Shown here in pieces: positions 24,890 to 38,225 of a stretch of DNA of 64,000 nucleotides. The position numbers and the translations under genes were made by a program. Within the stretch, counting starts at the first letter, position 1. The number at the start of each line of letters is the position of its first letter. The notes under the pieces are model-generated. The model saw only the letters and a program-made list of their open reading frames with translations, was not told the origin of the DNA and did no database searches. The DNA lies in contig VZRG01000521.1 in the NCBI GenBank assembly GCA_013397435.1, positions 98,244-162,243 on the forward strand, given 5' to 3'. The stretch comes from Erythrocercus mccallii (lineage: Eukaryota; Chordata; Aves; Passeriformes; Dicruridae).

Positions 24890-25245
24890 TAAGGGAAAAA
24901 TTTGCTCTCATCAATCAGGACCGGATTTCTCCCATGCCATGTAAATAATTTAGAGGCACAAGCATCCATGGCACTGCTTATGTGCAGCCCAAACCCAGTG
25001 CCAGGAATCTTGGGAAAAGGGCCCAATAATATTGTACCAGTCCAAAGTAATTAAAGTGCATCATTACATATAAATTTGTAATTAAACACTTTAACGTAAT
25101 CATCCCGCACAGCACGATTCCTGATGAATTAATTAAAAGAACTCCAGAAATTAATGTTTTACTTGTCACCATTGTTGTGCTAGCTGTAGCCGTCTCCCTG
25201 ACTATTCCTGCAGCATGTTGTGAAGTAATTATATAATTACTGGGG
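24890..25245. promoter_or_regulatory. Cluster of five TAATTA sites, candidate enhancer
   Basis: TAATTA cores at 25048-25053, 25079-25084, 25130-25135, 25226-25231 and 25234-25239, within an AT-rich block that also has ccatgtaaataatttagagg and accattgttgtgctagct (SOX-like ATTGTT). This density of palindromic homeodomain cores in under 200 bp is well above the rest of the window. Candidate conserved enhancer; conservation not tested. Confidence 0.42.
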
Positions 25246-26880
25246 AACGGGAAGGCCCAAAGTCCCAACAGAGGAGAAACCTGAAACAAAGTGGAAACAG
25301 CAACCACAAAAGGCAGAAGCAGTGCCAGTCTCCCCCCATCCAGCCCCAGCAGAGGGGAGTTTGCAAGAGGAGGGGAATGATGAGGTTTCCATCAGCTCCG
25401 CATCACAGATGTGTTCTCCCAGGTGGGAACATCTTGCTTACACCCATATGTGCATGTGTAGGGATGGCTCCTGCACTCTCCTGCTGTCTCAGTCTGGATT
25501 TCTTCCCCCATACAAAAGTCCTTGTCAAGCAGAAGCAGGGTGGTCACACCAACAACTGACCCTCTCCATATGTGTCCATCTATTTCCCTGCCTCAATTTT
25601 CCCTCCTTCCACACCCTCCGCCTCCAGCTCAGGGCTGGTGCCTGAAAGGGGCTGTTCTTCCAACTCCACTCTCTGTCCAACCTTCCCTCCACCCAGACCT
25701 CCTAAAATCCTTCCTTTGTGCCTTACATTACACTGGGCTTCAATTTCCTTTCTCTGCCCCCTACTTCAGACACAGCTGAACAACCTGGTCCTCCCAAGAA
25801 CCAGCCACATTCTCCCCATCTCAATGGCTTTAAGTGTGTCCCCCACTCCTGACAGCACTGAGCCCCAGGATTTGCCTCCTGCAGCAGGGAAGGGGTTAAG
25901 GCTGGGCTCGAATTGAATCGTTGGATGCAGCGGGTGTTTGTGCCAGGCCATCCCTGTGTGTGTGTCTGTGCATACATCTACACTCAGCGTGAGCCTGGCC
26001 GGCCCAGCAGCTCCCCTGGGGATGCACAAGGGGCATTGCTGCAACACCAGAGACTCGGGCTCCACCTGCTCTGCCAGGCAAATACACAGATGGGTGAAAG
26101 CAGGAGCCCAAAGGTGCCCTGCCCTGCGCTGGAGCTGGGTTCCAATCCTGCCTGTGAGGAGGGGCTGCCCAGCCGGCTCACTGACCCTGCTCCAGCCCCG
26201 GCAGCGCTCAGCAGAGGGGAGGGGACGGGTGGCACAGAGCCACCTTCGGTGTCCCTCAGCAGGGTGTCCTTGTTTGAACAGGATTTCCAGCACTGTGCAG
26301 ACATGTGGCTTCACATCCCTCTTTGCTGCTGGGGCTGCGGACAGCTCCAGCCATGGGCACTGCTTGATGGGGTCTGCACAGGAGGGGACTCCAAGGGAAA
26401 CCGCCCTCTTCTGCCACCCCACAAGCTGGGTGGGGAACAGCAGAGGTGTCAGAGTGACCATGGGGGGTGCTGGCCCACGTCCTCCATAACAGTAACGACT
26501 GTTAGTCCATAGTTGGACGTCCCCAGCAGGGCAAAGGATCTCCTGTTGTGCATTTTCCATGAATGATATCCCCAGTACTGGTTCCTACTGCTCACTGTGC
26601 CCCAGGAACATCCCTTATTACCCTGGGCACCATCCCTGGTCTCACCTGGTTGCACCAATGCTGCCACATGGTGAGTAGTCTCTGCTTCCAGCCTGTGCCT
26701 TGGCAGCGCAGCAATCAGTGACTTTGGGTTTTCCCTTTTTGTTATTTTCTGCGTAGCCAAAAACAATTAAATACAGCTTAGTTTTACAGCAGCAAGGCAA
26801 GGGGGTCAGGCAGAGCGGGAAAGGCTTGGAAGAGATGACAGTGCCTTCTGGATGAAGCATGGGATAAGGACCCAGCAACT
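25246..26880. other. Intergenic sequence, nothing recognised
   Basis: Mixed to GC-rich DNA. A 264-codon minus frame at 25766-26560 overlaps plus-strand frames of similar length and has no recognisable domain. No gene is supported. Confidence 0.4.
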
Positions 26881-26884
26881 CCCC

Positions 26885-27020
26885 ATCCAGGCTAAGGCAC
26901 CTCATGCAGCGTGTGACTCTGTTTCCCCATCTAGAGATTACGCCTAACTGGGGCTGTAGTAGTTAACATTTGTACAGCTCTTTGAAAAAATAAAGTGTTT
27001 GAGGCTTTAAATCCTGCCAG
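26885..27020 (-). repeat. Ancient amniote interspersed repeat (MIR/L3 type), inverted
   Basis: In inverted orientation it shows gtgactctgtttccccatct, then gtagtagttaacatttgtac and agctctttgaaaaaataaag. This is the usual order of the inverted old amniote repeat. Diverged, family uncertain. Confidence 0.5.
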
Positions 27021-28425
27021 TGGGAACAGATCAACAAGATTTCTAACCCTTCAGAAAAATTAAAGCTTTTGCCAATTAAGCTGGCAAACGCATGGATGTG
27101 AATCTAAAAACCTCTCGAGCTCAAGACCAAGACTGAAGCCTCCTGAGAACAGCCTCTCCTGGCTGCTCCTCACTCTCCTCCTGCTCACCCGTGTCAGAAA
27201 TATATCAAGTAACCAAGCTCTAAACCCTTCCAGCAGATACATACTTGAAACATAACCAGGCTACAGGAAGAACTGTGGTGGGGCCACAACTCTGGACATT
27301 TAAAATGGACAATATGCTTGTACAGATAACATCTTCTCCTGCATTGCCTGATCTGACATTACAAAAATGTCATAGTAAAGAATAATTGACTTTAATTTTG
27401 CAATTAGCTCTGTAATTTGGGTTGCAGCTTTGATACCACAAGCTATGGATGATCTCCATGCACACATCTGTACCAGCATTGCCTGTGCCTGGGGGATGTT
27501 CTGGGGGTCAAGTCACTGCTGGAAGGTTACATCCTCCTGGATGACTCTGATCCTCTGAGATTTAAGCACTACATTTTGTGCCACATAAAGCAATGTTGCA
27601 CACTTTGTCTGTATATCCTTTTTTTTGGCAGATTTGCACCTTTGCAGGCAGCACTGATGAGTAGCAGCAGCAAGACAAAGACCTGGGGAAAACCGCAGAT
27701 CATCAAGGGGAAGGGCACTGCCCATCCTCACACACCCCTTTGGAGAGGGACGTAGCCTTACCTGGAGTCATGCAGGCCAAAGGAAAACCACGTAGGACAG
27801 TGGCAACACCACAGCGAGTGATGGTGAAGCAAATCACTCAATAACTGAACAGCCCACTGCCTTCCAGGCTAAATTCCAGTGTGGCATGCCCCCACCAACA
27901 CTGGTTCAGCTTGTGGTGGTTCACCAGCAAAAAGCAAACCTCTGTACCTGCTGTACCTGCTGTACCTGCCCAGAGTGCCCGTGAGGGTGGATGAATAGAA
28001 CAGGCACACGGGTTGCAATGCACGTGTGCCCAAGCAAGGGCACCTGAAGCAAAGCCAAGGGACATTGGGCAGCAGTTTTTGGTGAAGCCATTTATCCTGC
28101 AGGCTCAGACCTCAGTGCCTGCCCAGCCCTGTGCTGTGGAAAAATGTCTGGCAGAGCCCAGGGGAGGGTGGCTCTGGGTCCAAAGGAGCTTGGAGACACC
28201 AGCTGAGACTTCTGCTCTCTGACCAACCCACGTAACATGAAATAAGTCACTCAATGTCCCCGTGGGGGTGGGAATAACCCTGACATTGCACCCTCTGAGC
28301 CAGGGCTGGGGTGCAGCCTGGGGGAGTGCCCTGTCCTCCCCACCATGCTCACCCCAGGAAGGTCCAGCTCACAGAGCCAGGGGCCCCTTCCTCACCCTTC
28401 CCCGGTCCCCAGTGGAACAATTTAC
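27021..28425. other. Intergenic sequence with a short 9-bp triplication
   Basis: No gene supported. Three tandem copies of ctgtacctg lie at about 27943-27969. AT-rich at 27360-27430. Confidence 0.4.
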
Positions 28426-28429
28426 CTTT

Positions 28430-29020
28430 CGGAGCAAGTCCAAGATATTAATTAAGATAAATCTACCTCAATTTTGAGATTCTCTTATCATGTAATTTAT
28501 CAAAATTATGTTAATTATTTCTGTAGGGCAGCAAAATTATTACCTCTTCCGTGTCTGATTTGTATTAATATTCATAATTTAATAATTCAGCATCCAAGCC
28601 ATCTGGTTTGGGGAGCCACGCTCCTTCCCCTCCCTCTGCCAGAGCCAAAATGCTCCCCCCTCCCCAGTCCAGCACCCATCCGGGCAGCCCCCAGCGGCTC
28701 CTGGGCCACCGGCTCCTGTCGGCATCCCCCGGTGTGGCCGAGGATGCCGTGGCAGGATCGCGGTCCCCGGCGAGGGGGAGCAGCCCTTCCATCCCCTGTG
28801 CCAGGCTGAGCCTCTGTCACCGGCGCTGTCTCAGCCCGGCAGGTGAGCGCAGCTGAATTGACATTTTCCACACTTTGTGATTTTTACACTGTAATTTGAC
28901 ATAATTAATGCCTACATTACTGCTGATAATTTAGCTAGTTAATTAAACTCGGAGGAGATAATTAAGGAGAGGCTACCGCTTGGACTGCTAATTGTTTTTG
29001 TCATTATTTTAGGGGCCCGA
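28430..29020. promoter_or_regulatory. Two TAATTA-rich blocks flanking GC-rich DNA, candidate enhancer
   Basis: TAATTA at 28449-28454 and 28512-28517 in the left AT-rich block (28430-28600), and at 28902-28907, 28940-28945 and 28959-28964 in the right block (28855-29020). GC-rich, CpG-bearing sequence sits between them. The arrangement resembles developmental enhancers in vertebrate gene deserts. Confidence 0.4.
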
Positions 29021-29029
29021 CAGCTGCCG

Positions 29030-29165
29030 GCTGAGTCATCCTCCCCATCAGCTGATGGCCACGCGTGAGGGCGGTGCCGGGGGCCCGGGGGCCCGCTGAG
29101 GGCTGGGGGCTGCCGGCCGGGGGAGAGCGGGGCCCTGCTCCGGCCCGCGGCTGGAAGAGACGTGG
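29030..29165. promoter_or_regulatory. Short CpG-rich patch
   Basis: Very GC-rich (ggtgccgggggcccgggg, ctgctccggcccgcggctgg) directly right of the TAATTA-rich block. It might be the shoulder of that element or a small unmethylated island. No transcript start signature seen. Confidence 0.4.
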
Positions 29166-32100
29166 AGAGATGCACAGAAGGGTTTTGCAGAGGAAGACTT
29201 GAGCGGAGGGCAGGGAAGGAGGATGCTCGGGGCAGTGGTGCAAGAAACGCCGCAGGTGCTGTCGGCTCATGCAGCAAAGGGGATCCCGGCCCGCTTTGGG
29301 GCTCACGTAGAAGCGGAGATCCTGCCCAGCCGGCCAGCTGGAGAGGAGAGCGAGACCTGCAATTCCCCGTGCAATAGTGCCAAGTGCTCGTCCTGGCATT
29401 GGGGAAAGCCCATCTGCCTGCAGTCCCCAGGGCAGGAGGGGAGGGAGGGCAGAGGAGGGTCCCTCGTCCCCGTGTGAGTGGCTTTCCCCTTAACCCCATC
29501 CCAGCTACCCTGGGCTGTGCTGCTGCAGCGTGCGCCTTCTCCTTCTCTGGTGCTTTGGCTTCATCTTTAACTGTGAATATAACCACACGCTTACTGAATA
29601 GAAAAGCAGGTGGGAGAAAACCCCAGCTGGTCCCTGAAGAGAAAAGCGCATCACTGAGCCAAAGTCCCTCCTTCCCACTGCGTTTCTCATCTCCTGGGGC
29701 CCTCTGCCAGCCTCGACCACACCACCCACCCTGCACCATTCCCTGCAAGACTCCAACCAAAGCCCCAGCTCCCCACAGCACCTGACATGGGCACCGAACT
29801 CAAAATGATTCGGTCAGTGCCTGTGTCTCTTCCACACCAGGCCACTTGTTCCTCCATCCTGCCCAGCCACAACCTGAACTGAGATGGGAGCAGAGAAGCC
29901 CCCATCCTGTGGCCAGCTGGGAGGTGCAGGAGCTCTGCTCATCCCAACCATTTCCCCTTCCTCCCTGCAGCCTGGTGGGAGGAAGGCAGCATGAGGCACA
30001 ACCATCACCTTGTTCCTGTTCCATGACAGCTAGAGAAGCTTTGTCCAGCCTTCCTGACATGCAAAGCCCCCCAGCCTCCCCCAGCCCACTGGGCAGCACC
30101 AGCCCATGGCCCCTGATGGCCAGTTTCCCTCTCCACCATGGGCAGCCCTGCTGCCAGGCTGTTTGCAGTCAGAGATTTCTTTCCACCCTCTGCCTCCTGG
30201 CGAGCTCAGTGCTCCAAGCTGGAGGCCGGCTTGACATCTCAATCCAGGGATTAGGACAGAGACTGGTCACTGCCCAGTTCTGGCGAACGCCCTTCAAATA
30301 ATTTGATTAATCATCTTAGCTTCACTCGGTGCAGTTGGCATCCTCCAGAATCAAAGCCTTCCCTGAAATGCTGTGCAGAGAAACCAAAAAGCTGCTGTAA
30401 AGGTTCAACCAAGCATGGACCAAAGCAGAAGCTGGGACTCCAGAGGCTGTGCACTGGGTTGGCTAAATACTCCCTCTAAATATCTCTACAGCTAGCAGTC
30501 AGAGACATATGAGATGTGTAACAAATTGCACAGGGGCTGCTTTTCCTTCTCTCACTCTTAGAGGAGATTTTTTTTCCCTCCTGCATTTCTATTTATCACA
30601 ACGCAAAACAGAAACGTGCCAAAAGGATTTTATATTTTCACTTGGAACAACAATATTTGGACAGCCCCAAGGATAGGAATTGCAGCAATCATGAAAAAGT
30701 AATACTTTGCGCTTCTGTGGTCTCTTTCATCCAAGCATCTCACAGCACTTTGCAAATGTTGGCCATGATCCCACGGAGGCCCATGCACATGGATCATCCA
30801 ATATACGAATTCATTCCACTGGGTTCAGCAAATCAGGACTGTGGGGCTCTGTGGGGCTCTGCAGTTGCTCACCTCCATGCTCGCAGAGTCAGCTGCTCCA
30901 TCAGCACTCACACTGCATCCTGAGTTATTTGTCGATATTTAAGTCTGAGCTCCTGGAGTCAGGGGATTGTGTTTCCATTTTGAAAACTCTCTAGTTTGTC
31001 ATCTTGGTGCAATCCCTGCAACAGGAATCCTAAAATCCCAGAAAGCAAAAGAAAAATAAGACAAACCAAACATATTCCCTTTCCAGCGTGGTGCTTTTTT
31101 TTTTGCAGGCTCATCTCTCTTTGGAGTCGTGCTTCTGGATTTTTGTATTTATTTTCACCAGAAGACAGCAATTCCTGCACTCCAATACTCATAAAAGAAT
31201 AAACCCAGCTGATCTCAACTGCTCAGGGAAAACTATGGCAGGGAGAACGATTTGCCAAAATCTACAGCAGTGGAAAGAATAAACCTCAAATGTCCTTGTT
31301 CCCAGTACCTCCCCTGCCATACAGACAACCACAGCCCAAATGCTTGAGGGCTTGGTTGGGGTTTCTACTGTCATAGTTTTCTTGCATAAAATCAAAGAAG
31401 TTTTCTTGCTTTATCCAAAGCCCCAATGTCCTGCCAGGGATGGGAGGCCGAGAGCTCCCACTAACATCCCTCCTTCTCCCAGCTCGTGTTCCAGTTCCAG
31501 TTCCATGGTCAGTGTTCAAGACAAAGCTCAAGTCACAGCCCTCTTGCAGGATCATCTCCCCTCAAATGGGGACCTTGGATGTCACTTCTTAGGCCTTGGG
31601 TTGACACCTTCATGAAGGACACGCTAATTGGCATTGCTAATGAGCCCCTCTGCCCCAGTGAAGCAGTGGGAGATAATCAGCCAATGCTGTGAGAGTGATT
31701 TCTTTTAAGTATGAAGAGGTGGCTCCTTCCTCTCTGCATCCCAATCCTGGCCATATCAGGTCACCAGATAAGTGTAAGGATGTTTTTGCAAAGATCCCTG
31801 GAGAAGCCACAGCATCACTGGGACAGCTCAGCGTGGGAAGCATGGGCGTGCCAGGACATCATCCAGTGCTTCACTGGGCAACTTGAAGGTTTTGAATGTT
31901 ATTATAAACGGGAAGATTATTATGGCTACCCTAGAAAATGTGGCCTCAGGTGACCAACTACCAACCAGAGCTGGTGGCCCTTCAGGGCTGTTTTCTGCTC
32001 CTGGGGGCACTTCCAGCAAACCACCCAGCCTCTCTGTGTCCCAGCTCCTTCCCCTGCAAGGAAGGACAGGTTGATGCACTCGGAGAAGTGCAGCTGAGCA

Positions 32101-32480
32101 GCGCCGCAGCCTGCGGTTCAAACCCAGCAGAGCTTCAAACCACCCTTCCACCTCTCTCACCTCTGTGCTATCTCCCAGTGAAATGAATCGCTCCCATCTG
32201 CCCAGTCCAGAGTCTCCATCCCAGCAGAGACAACCTGAGCCCTGCCTCCCTGACCCCCTTTCCCTGCGACGTGCTCGTGCAGACACATGTGCATGGGAAG
32301 AGCGCCCTGAGCACTGGAGGGGAGCGGGACACAAAGGGAGAGCATTAGGTGGAATGAGAGATAGCAAAAGCACAGGCATATCAGACGTCTCCAGGCAAGA
32401 TAACACGATAAATAATCAATCAATCCCTACAAAATCCTTAAGTGCTTGATGTATCCTCCTGCAAATTGAATCACTTCTTC
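29166..32480. other. Intergenic sequence, nothing recognised
   Basis: No gene supported. The 280-codon minus frame at 28939-29781 is a GC-driven frame without a domain. 30710-30785 (ctttcatccaagcatctcac, agcactttgcaaatg) looks like a fragment of an old MIR/L3-type repeat. Confidence 0.4.
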
Positions 32481-34160
32481 TACCAGGAAGTTCTCTCTTG
32501 TAAATAAATGAGAGCAGAAATGGCCCATATTGAAAAATAATGTTGTTAAAACCACTGATTAAGTTTTACACAAGCATATGAGAGCAAACTAAAAGGTTTT
32601 AGCTTTTTAATTTAAGAAATGAGGAATATGATATAATTTCAATTTGTGATGAGATAAGATGTTCTCGATATTGTGGCTTCAATTGGATTATATCCTAATG
32701 TACTTTTATAAAGTGTCAGGCTAGCTGCAGATTAAGGTATGTGTGTAATATTCTTTATTAACAATTTAATGGACTTGCTTTCACTCTATCCATCTTAATC
32801 AGTGTTTCCAGTCCACCTGGGAGATCTAGTTAGTGCAGAACCTGAAACTCCAACCTGATGAAAGAGGGAACTCAATGATCTGTCAGTGTCAAAAAACAAG
32901 AGGGAAGTACTGATAAAAGACTGTTGAGGATCATCTTTAACCTCCTGTCATCAGCACCACTCCAAAAGCTCTCAACAACCGCTCTTGGAGTCACTCAACG
33001 AGACATATGCCCTTCCTCAGATCTGCATCCTTCTCCTGCCAGAATAATAAAGGCGCTTTTGGCAACAGGCAGAACTTCCCAGATCACAAAATGTAGTTGC
33101 CTGATCTCAAGGGACCTGCTCCTATAATCCTATTTTACACTCAAACACCAGTGCAAGAACAGCCTGGTTGTGTGGACTCTCCAGTGCCCGTCCATAGTCT
33201 CTGCTCTGGTGCTTAGACACTTCCATCTCATTTCCCTATGAAATTTATTCATGACTAGTTTGTATCTGCATGTTCTGGTATCAACATTGGCCTTTAGATT
33301 AACTAGCTCCTCTCCCTCTCTTGTGTTTATCTGCCCGTGCAATCTCATCTCTCAGCCTTCTTTTCATTAGGCCAAATAAGCTGTGCTCGTTCAGTCGTCT
33401 CTCATGGAGGGGCTTCCCCACACCTTCCCCACTCTGGTGACCTGGCTCTGCACCTCTTCCAGTTTTCCACATTGCACATAAGTGTGCAGCCTCCCCGTGC
33501 AAATGCTTCCCCATCCTTTGGAAATGCCTTCCCTCCAGATAGCTCCAAGGACCAAGGTGCAATTCCAGCCAGCTCCTGCTCTCCAAGCACCCACCTCTCC
33601 CACCCTCAGGCACCCCAGCAGGCTTAAGTCTTCCACCCCAATCAAGAGCTTTCATACCGCAGCTATTTGGTGAGAAATTGCTATTTCACACACACACCAG
33701 CCCACCACAGGGTGACCAGGATGGCTCATGATGCACTGCACTGGTTGGCTCCCCACCTCCCCCTCCCCAGCACTTAGACTGCCATGTGCATGCACAAACA
33801 GGGACTTGATGCGCGGAACCGGGAGCAGCAGTTTTGTAAATAACGGCCAATCAGGAGAGAAAAAAAAAAAGAGTTTATACATCTAATCTCCTTTAACTCC
33901 CTTGCAATGTGATGATTCTGCAAGGGTGGGTCGGTCGTAGCTGCAGGTGCTCCCGGACGGGGGAGGAGCACAAAAATGAAGTTGTTTGCGGCTTTTGATT
34001 CCATCCCTGGAATTATTTACAGCTGCAGGCAATATTAAACTATGTAGAGCAAGTGTCCTCATTTACATGCTAATTCATTTATACCCTCTGGATTGATTTC
34101 TCCAATTCATTTTCAGCCCACTAACTCTTCTGATATGAATTATATTATCACCTCCAGAAC
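32481..34160. other. Intergenic sequence, AT-rich stretches and a possible old repeat
   Basis: AT-rich at 32500-32780 and 34010-34160 (for example atgctaattcatttatac). About 33290-33480 has wording (aatctcatctctcagccttc, ctggctctgcacctcttcca) that resembles an old dispersed avian repeat, family not identified. No gene supported. Confidence 0.35.
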
Positions 34161-37100
34161 AGCAGCAGGGAAATGTGACGAAGCCACCCCAGCTCTTCTG
34201 ATCTCTAATTGCCCTCTCTGTTCGGAGCTGGCATGGCTAGCTGCAGCTTTGCCTCCTGGCTACCAGCACCCAGCTTCCTTCCATCTCCTGGAGAAAAACC
34301 AGCGGTGTGGCTCAGAGAGGGAATCATCCCACTGCCATCGCTCCTCTTATTGTGGGGAAGACCCAAGAGCCCAAGAGGAACTTGGGCTTGCTTTGGAAAT
34401 CATTCCCTCTCTCTGCCCAGGAGGAGGAACCACCTCATTTCAGAGTCCATCTGTGTTCTGCAGACGGAAGTCCTGGAGTAGTAAAGAAATTGAATTAATC
34501 CTCGATTTCCCAAGGGACTTTCTGAGGCTTCTCAGCTTTTCACAGCAGCCTCACACTGGACAGACAAGACACATTCCCAGTTTTCCCTGCCTTGGGAATG
34601 AGATACTCACCAGTGGAAAGGTCACAGTGCCCAGAGAATGGAGAAGGGCAGGGAAGTCTGTTCACAGGGGGAAGTAGCTGGAAGCAGTAGGGCTTTAGTC
34701 TCATCATTGTCACTGGCAAGGTTTAGACATTCTTCTCCAGGAGGCACATCCAAATGTGCAGATGCCTCTCTGGAATCCCTGGTCTGCCAAGGTAACAGCA
34801 GAGAAAAGACCTAGCTCCTGCACTACACCTAAACAGAAGGGTGAGTGACAGACATGGCATTCAGTATTTCAAAGACTTCCAGAAGCCTTTCTACAGGCTG
34901 ACTTATTCCTTGCTCATACCCACTATCTTGTTTGAACAGCATGGTCTGTCAGAGGGATGGATGGTCCAGGACTTATGGAAGTTAAATGGGACCACTTCCC
35001 CTGCAAAAATCTGAGCAAAATGAAAGCTATAGGAAAATAAACAGGTTTTGTGGTTGGTTTGGGATTTTTTTGTCTTTTTTTTTCCTGGATAGCAGGGAAA
35101 GGGCAGCTCTTTGTTCCTGATTTACATCATCTGAAACAATTAATTTGCGATATCCACAGTACCATTCCCCTTGACATCCAGTGTTTATTATGCTTCAGAC
35201 CATTTCAAATGAGCACTTGAAAAGGAGAAAGAGCCCCTCTGCCTCCTGATCACTGGAGGGATGCAGAAAGTTGTCCTAAACAGAACAACAGACTGTCCCT
35301 TCTTAATGGCACTTCAAAGCTCCTCGGACAGGGAAATTGATAATTGTGTCAAGTACAGTTTTTCTAAACTTCATCATTTAGCGCTGAAAACTGGGCTATT
35401 GAATTCATATAGTTCTTTGATCAAGACCAGTTAATTAAGTTATTCCCTTGATATGACTCTTATCACTTTAGTGCCAGACCTACATCACACTTACGCAATT
35501 TACATCCTGGCTTTGATATGCATCGTTTAAGCTTCCCAGACCAGAATCACTGGGTTTCTGTAGATTCCCTGCTACCTTGCCAGCTTCACCATTAGGATGG
35601 GCTATGGGTCAGTTATTAATAGAGACACTGTGCACACCAGGAGGCTTCTGGATTTCTCTACTTTTGGTGACTCCTGTCCTTCCTGTTCCTTCCCACCTGA
35701 TACCTCCTGACCCTTCAACTTCACAGCCATCCTCCCTCTGTTTCTGACCAATCATCCAGGGGCTCTTTCAGCAAATCCTCCTCCTCCTCAACACTTCTGC
35801 GTTCCTGGAGAGTGACAAGCTCCAATTTAGGTCTCCACAGTTTTTCTTGGGCTTATCCCCTTAAACCGGATTAGCTAACGTCTTAATGCCAGTGACACCA
35901 GTCACAGCTCACCATCTGATCCTGCCTTTCAGGATTTGCTGCATCTATGCACTTTCCATTGCTAAACCAGATCCTCTGATCTTTCCTTCCAAGCCCCCCA
36001 ACTCCCCGTCACCATCACCCTGCCACCGTAGCCTGATCGTTTTACTCCTCATATCTAAGAGATGCCCAGATCTCCTCCTTTCTTCACCCAGCACCTCCAG
36101 GGTCTGAACTCTTCCAACTCACTGACAGCCTTTGCACTTACCTTGTTTTCATAACTACCACTATCTCTTCCAGACTGTTTCCTTCACTTTGAGACAGCCT
36201 CCCTGGAAAACTCACAGCACCCCTTCCTTGGGCCTCCCTTTTCTTCCGTATCAGATACAAGATCTTGAGGCTTTCTTCCCCACCACCATTTACACACAAA
36301 CCAGCCCACATGGTGATTCCTCTTGTATCTCTTAAACCTCCTTTACACACCCACGTCCTGTCCAAGCATTCCTTCATTCTCCACCCATTCTTCACTGCCA
36401 GGTGGAGATGCTGCTGCTGTAGCTCTCTCCATGCAGCTGTGCTGAGCAGTTGCATCAGGAAGTCCTTTTCCTCCCACCTCCACCCCTTTGCCCTAGACCA
36501 GCTCATAAACATCTTAGGGTCAAACCAAGTATTTCATCAAGTGGTCTGTCCTGATCATCGGTATTCTCAAATTTTAGCTAGCCCCCTGCTCTCTGGGTGG
36601 AGGTGAGAGACTCTTTGTGGCTCAGTAAAACAATTATTACAGGGCAAGGACCAGCCTGCATCTCTTCAAGAGGTTCTGCAGCTGACACCCACTTGTGACC
36701 AAGAGAGGCGATGGTGTGAACTGCAGCTTTCCATCATGGTTCTTCCTTTCTGTGATGGAAGAACCACTGAGAGAAGTGTGAAGGAAACAGAGGCAGTGGT
36801 GAGCCCTGGTGCTTGGCCTGCTCAGTCCCACCACAGCTCATTCTGGTTCCCAGCTCACGGCGTGATGTAAAAAGCAGTCACGTTCTCTGTATCGATCAGG
36901 CTGTCCCTCCACACACATGTTCCCTTTGTCCCCCCTAAAATAAAACCCCAACTGAGAAGAGTCACCAGCTGGAGTTTAATTTCAGACTCCAAGGCATATC
37001 TGGAGCCAATTTGCAATGCGCTTACTCCGAAAATCGCCCTCCCCTGTGACGCTTGACAGCTCCAGACCACAGTCCTGCTCTCAGCTCCGAAGGAAAAATG

Positions 37101-38225
37101 TTTTAATTTGTCACAAACCAATTATAGCGTCTCATCTATCCCTGAATTACTCATCTTGGCTACAGTCTAGGACAAAGGGCCCCTCTGAGAGGAGATTAGA
37201 CATGGATATTAACAAGAGAAAAAGTGTCCACTGTCTCACCTTGCTGGGGACGCGGCTTCCAACGAGACAGGAAAAGGAAACCCCTCCTGACTGACAGCCA
37301 GAGGGAGGGCTCCCATCCCACAGCAAATCCCTCGTTTCACGCGGAAGAATAGTCACGACAAACTCCGTATTCAAATAATATTCATGCATGGCAGATAACA
37401 GAGTCACGGCTGGCAGAGCTGCAGCATGAATATAAATAATCTCCGCTCCCTCGGCTGCTGTGCAGATGCTTTGCCACCATGCTGGAGCATGGGTGAAGGA
37501 GCTGTCAGAGCAGGGCAGGAGTAGGGATGCTCCAGCGGAGGCACAGCCTCCTCTGAGCTCCATGAGCCACCTCTGGAATGAGGCCCCTTTCCCTTGAGCC
37601 CTGCACTAGGTTGGAATGCTCTCCCCTGGACTCCCAGCTAAGCAGAACTCTCCAGCCACCTCCTCCAGCCATCTGTGGCTCTCACAGGGCACACCAACAT
37701 CCCTGTGAACTCTTGCTTTGGACCAGACCTAGTTTCCTGCGCTCCAAGTTCTTCTGTGTCAGTGCTCCTTCCTTCCTGACCCTGCACTCTCTCCATATCA
37801 GTGCTCCTTCTTTCCCTCATTAAATCCATACTGGTCTCAGGTATTACCTTTCAACCCAACAGCCACAACCAAGGTGTTACCTTCCAAGCTGAGACAAAGC
37901 CTTGAGGATGCTTTTGGACTGCCCCATCTCCTAAGCAGCTCATGTTCTGATTCATCCAGCTGGAAACAGGAGGTGAACACTCAAAGGCAGCAGCACCCAA
38001 AGCTCTTATAGGCAGGAAGCATTTTGCATGTACAGTTGCAATGGTGATGAGTTCCGGCCACTTTGCTCAGCAGCGGGGTCAAAGAGCTGTGGGCAGAACT
38101 GGCCTCAGTCAGCTGGAAAAGCTGGATGTGTTGCTGCTCTCTCTCAAATAGGCTCAAAGCATCAGAGGGCAGCCACAACACTCTCTTCTTCCCCATGCTC
38201 ACTGCAGATCAGCTTCTTACTTGGA
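34161..38225. other. Intergenic sequence, nothing firm
   Basis: About 4 kb without a supported gene. The 194-codon plus frame at 34093-34677 has no domain and no clear exon limits. AT-rich candidate stretches lie at 35100-35560 and 37360-37445. A 10-bp inverted repeat with arms at 36737-36746 and 36757-36766 was seen. Confidence 0.35.

Noticed and set aside
26130..27000. Search for CRISPR arrays, operons, insertion sequences or phage genes in regions with repeats
   Set aside because: Repeats are avian CR1, old amniote repeats and simple tracts. Spliced exons and gene density show a vertebrate chromosome.
28939..29781. 280-codon minus-strand frame
   Set aside because: Low-complexity, GC-driven composition, no recognisable domain, and it runs into a TAATTA-rich block that looks non-coding.
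34093..34677. 194-codon plus-strand frame
   Set aside because: No recognisable domain, no Kozak-like start and no sign of splicing. Length is within chance for GC-balanced DNA over a 64-kb window.
36737..36766. 10-bp inverted repeat (tggttcttcc and its complement)
   Set aside because: Arms of this length are expected by chance in 64 kb, and no other structural support was seen.
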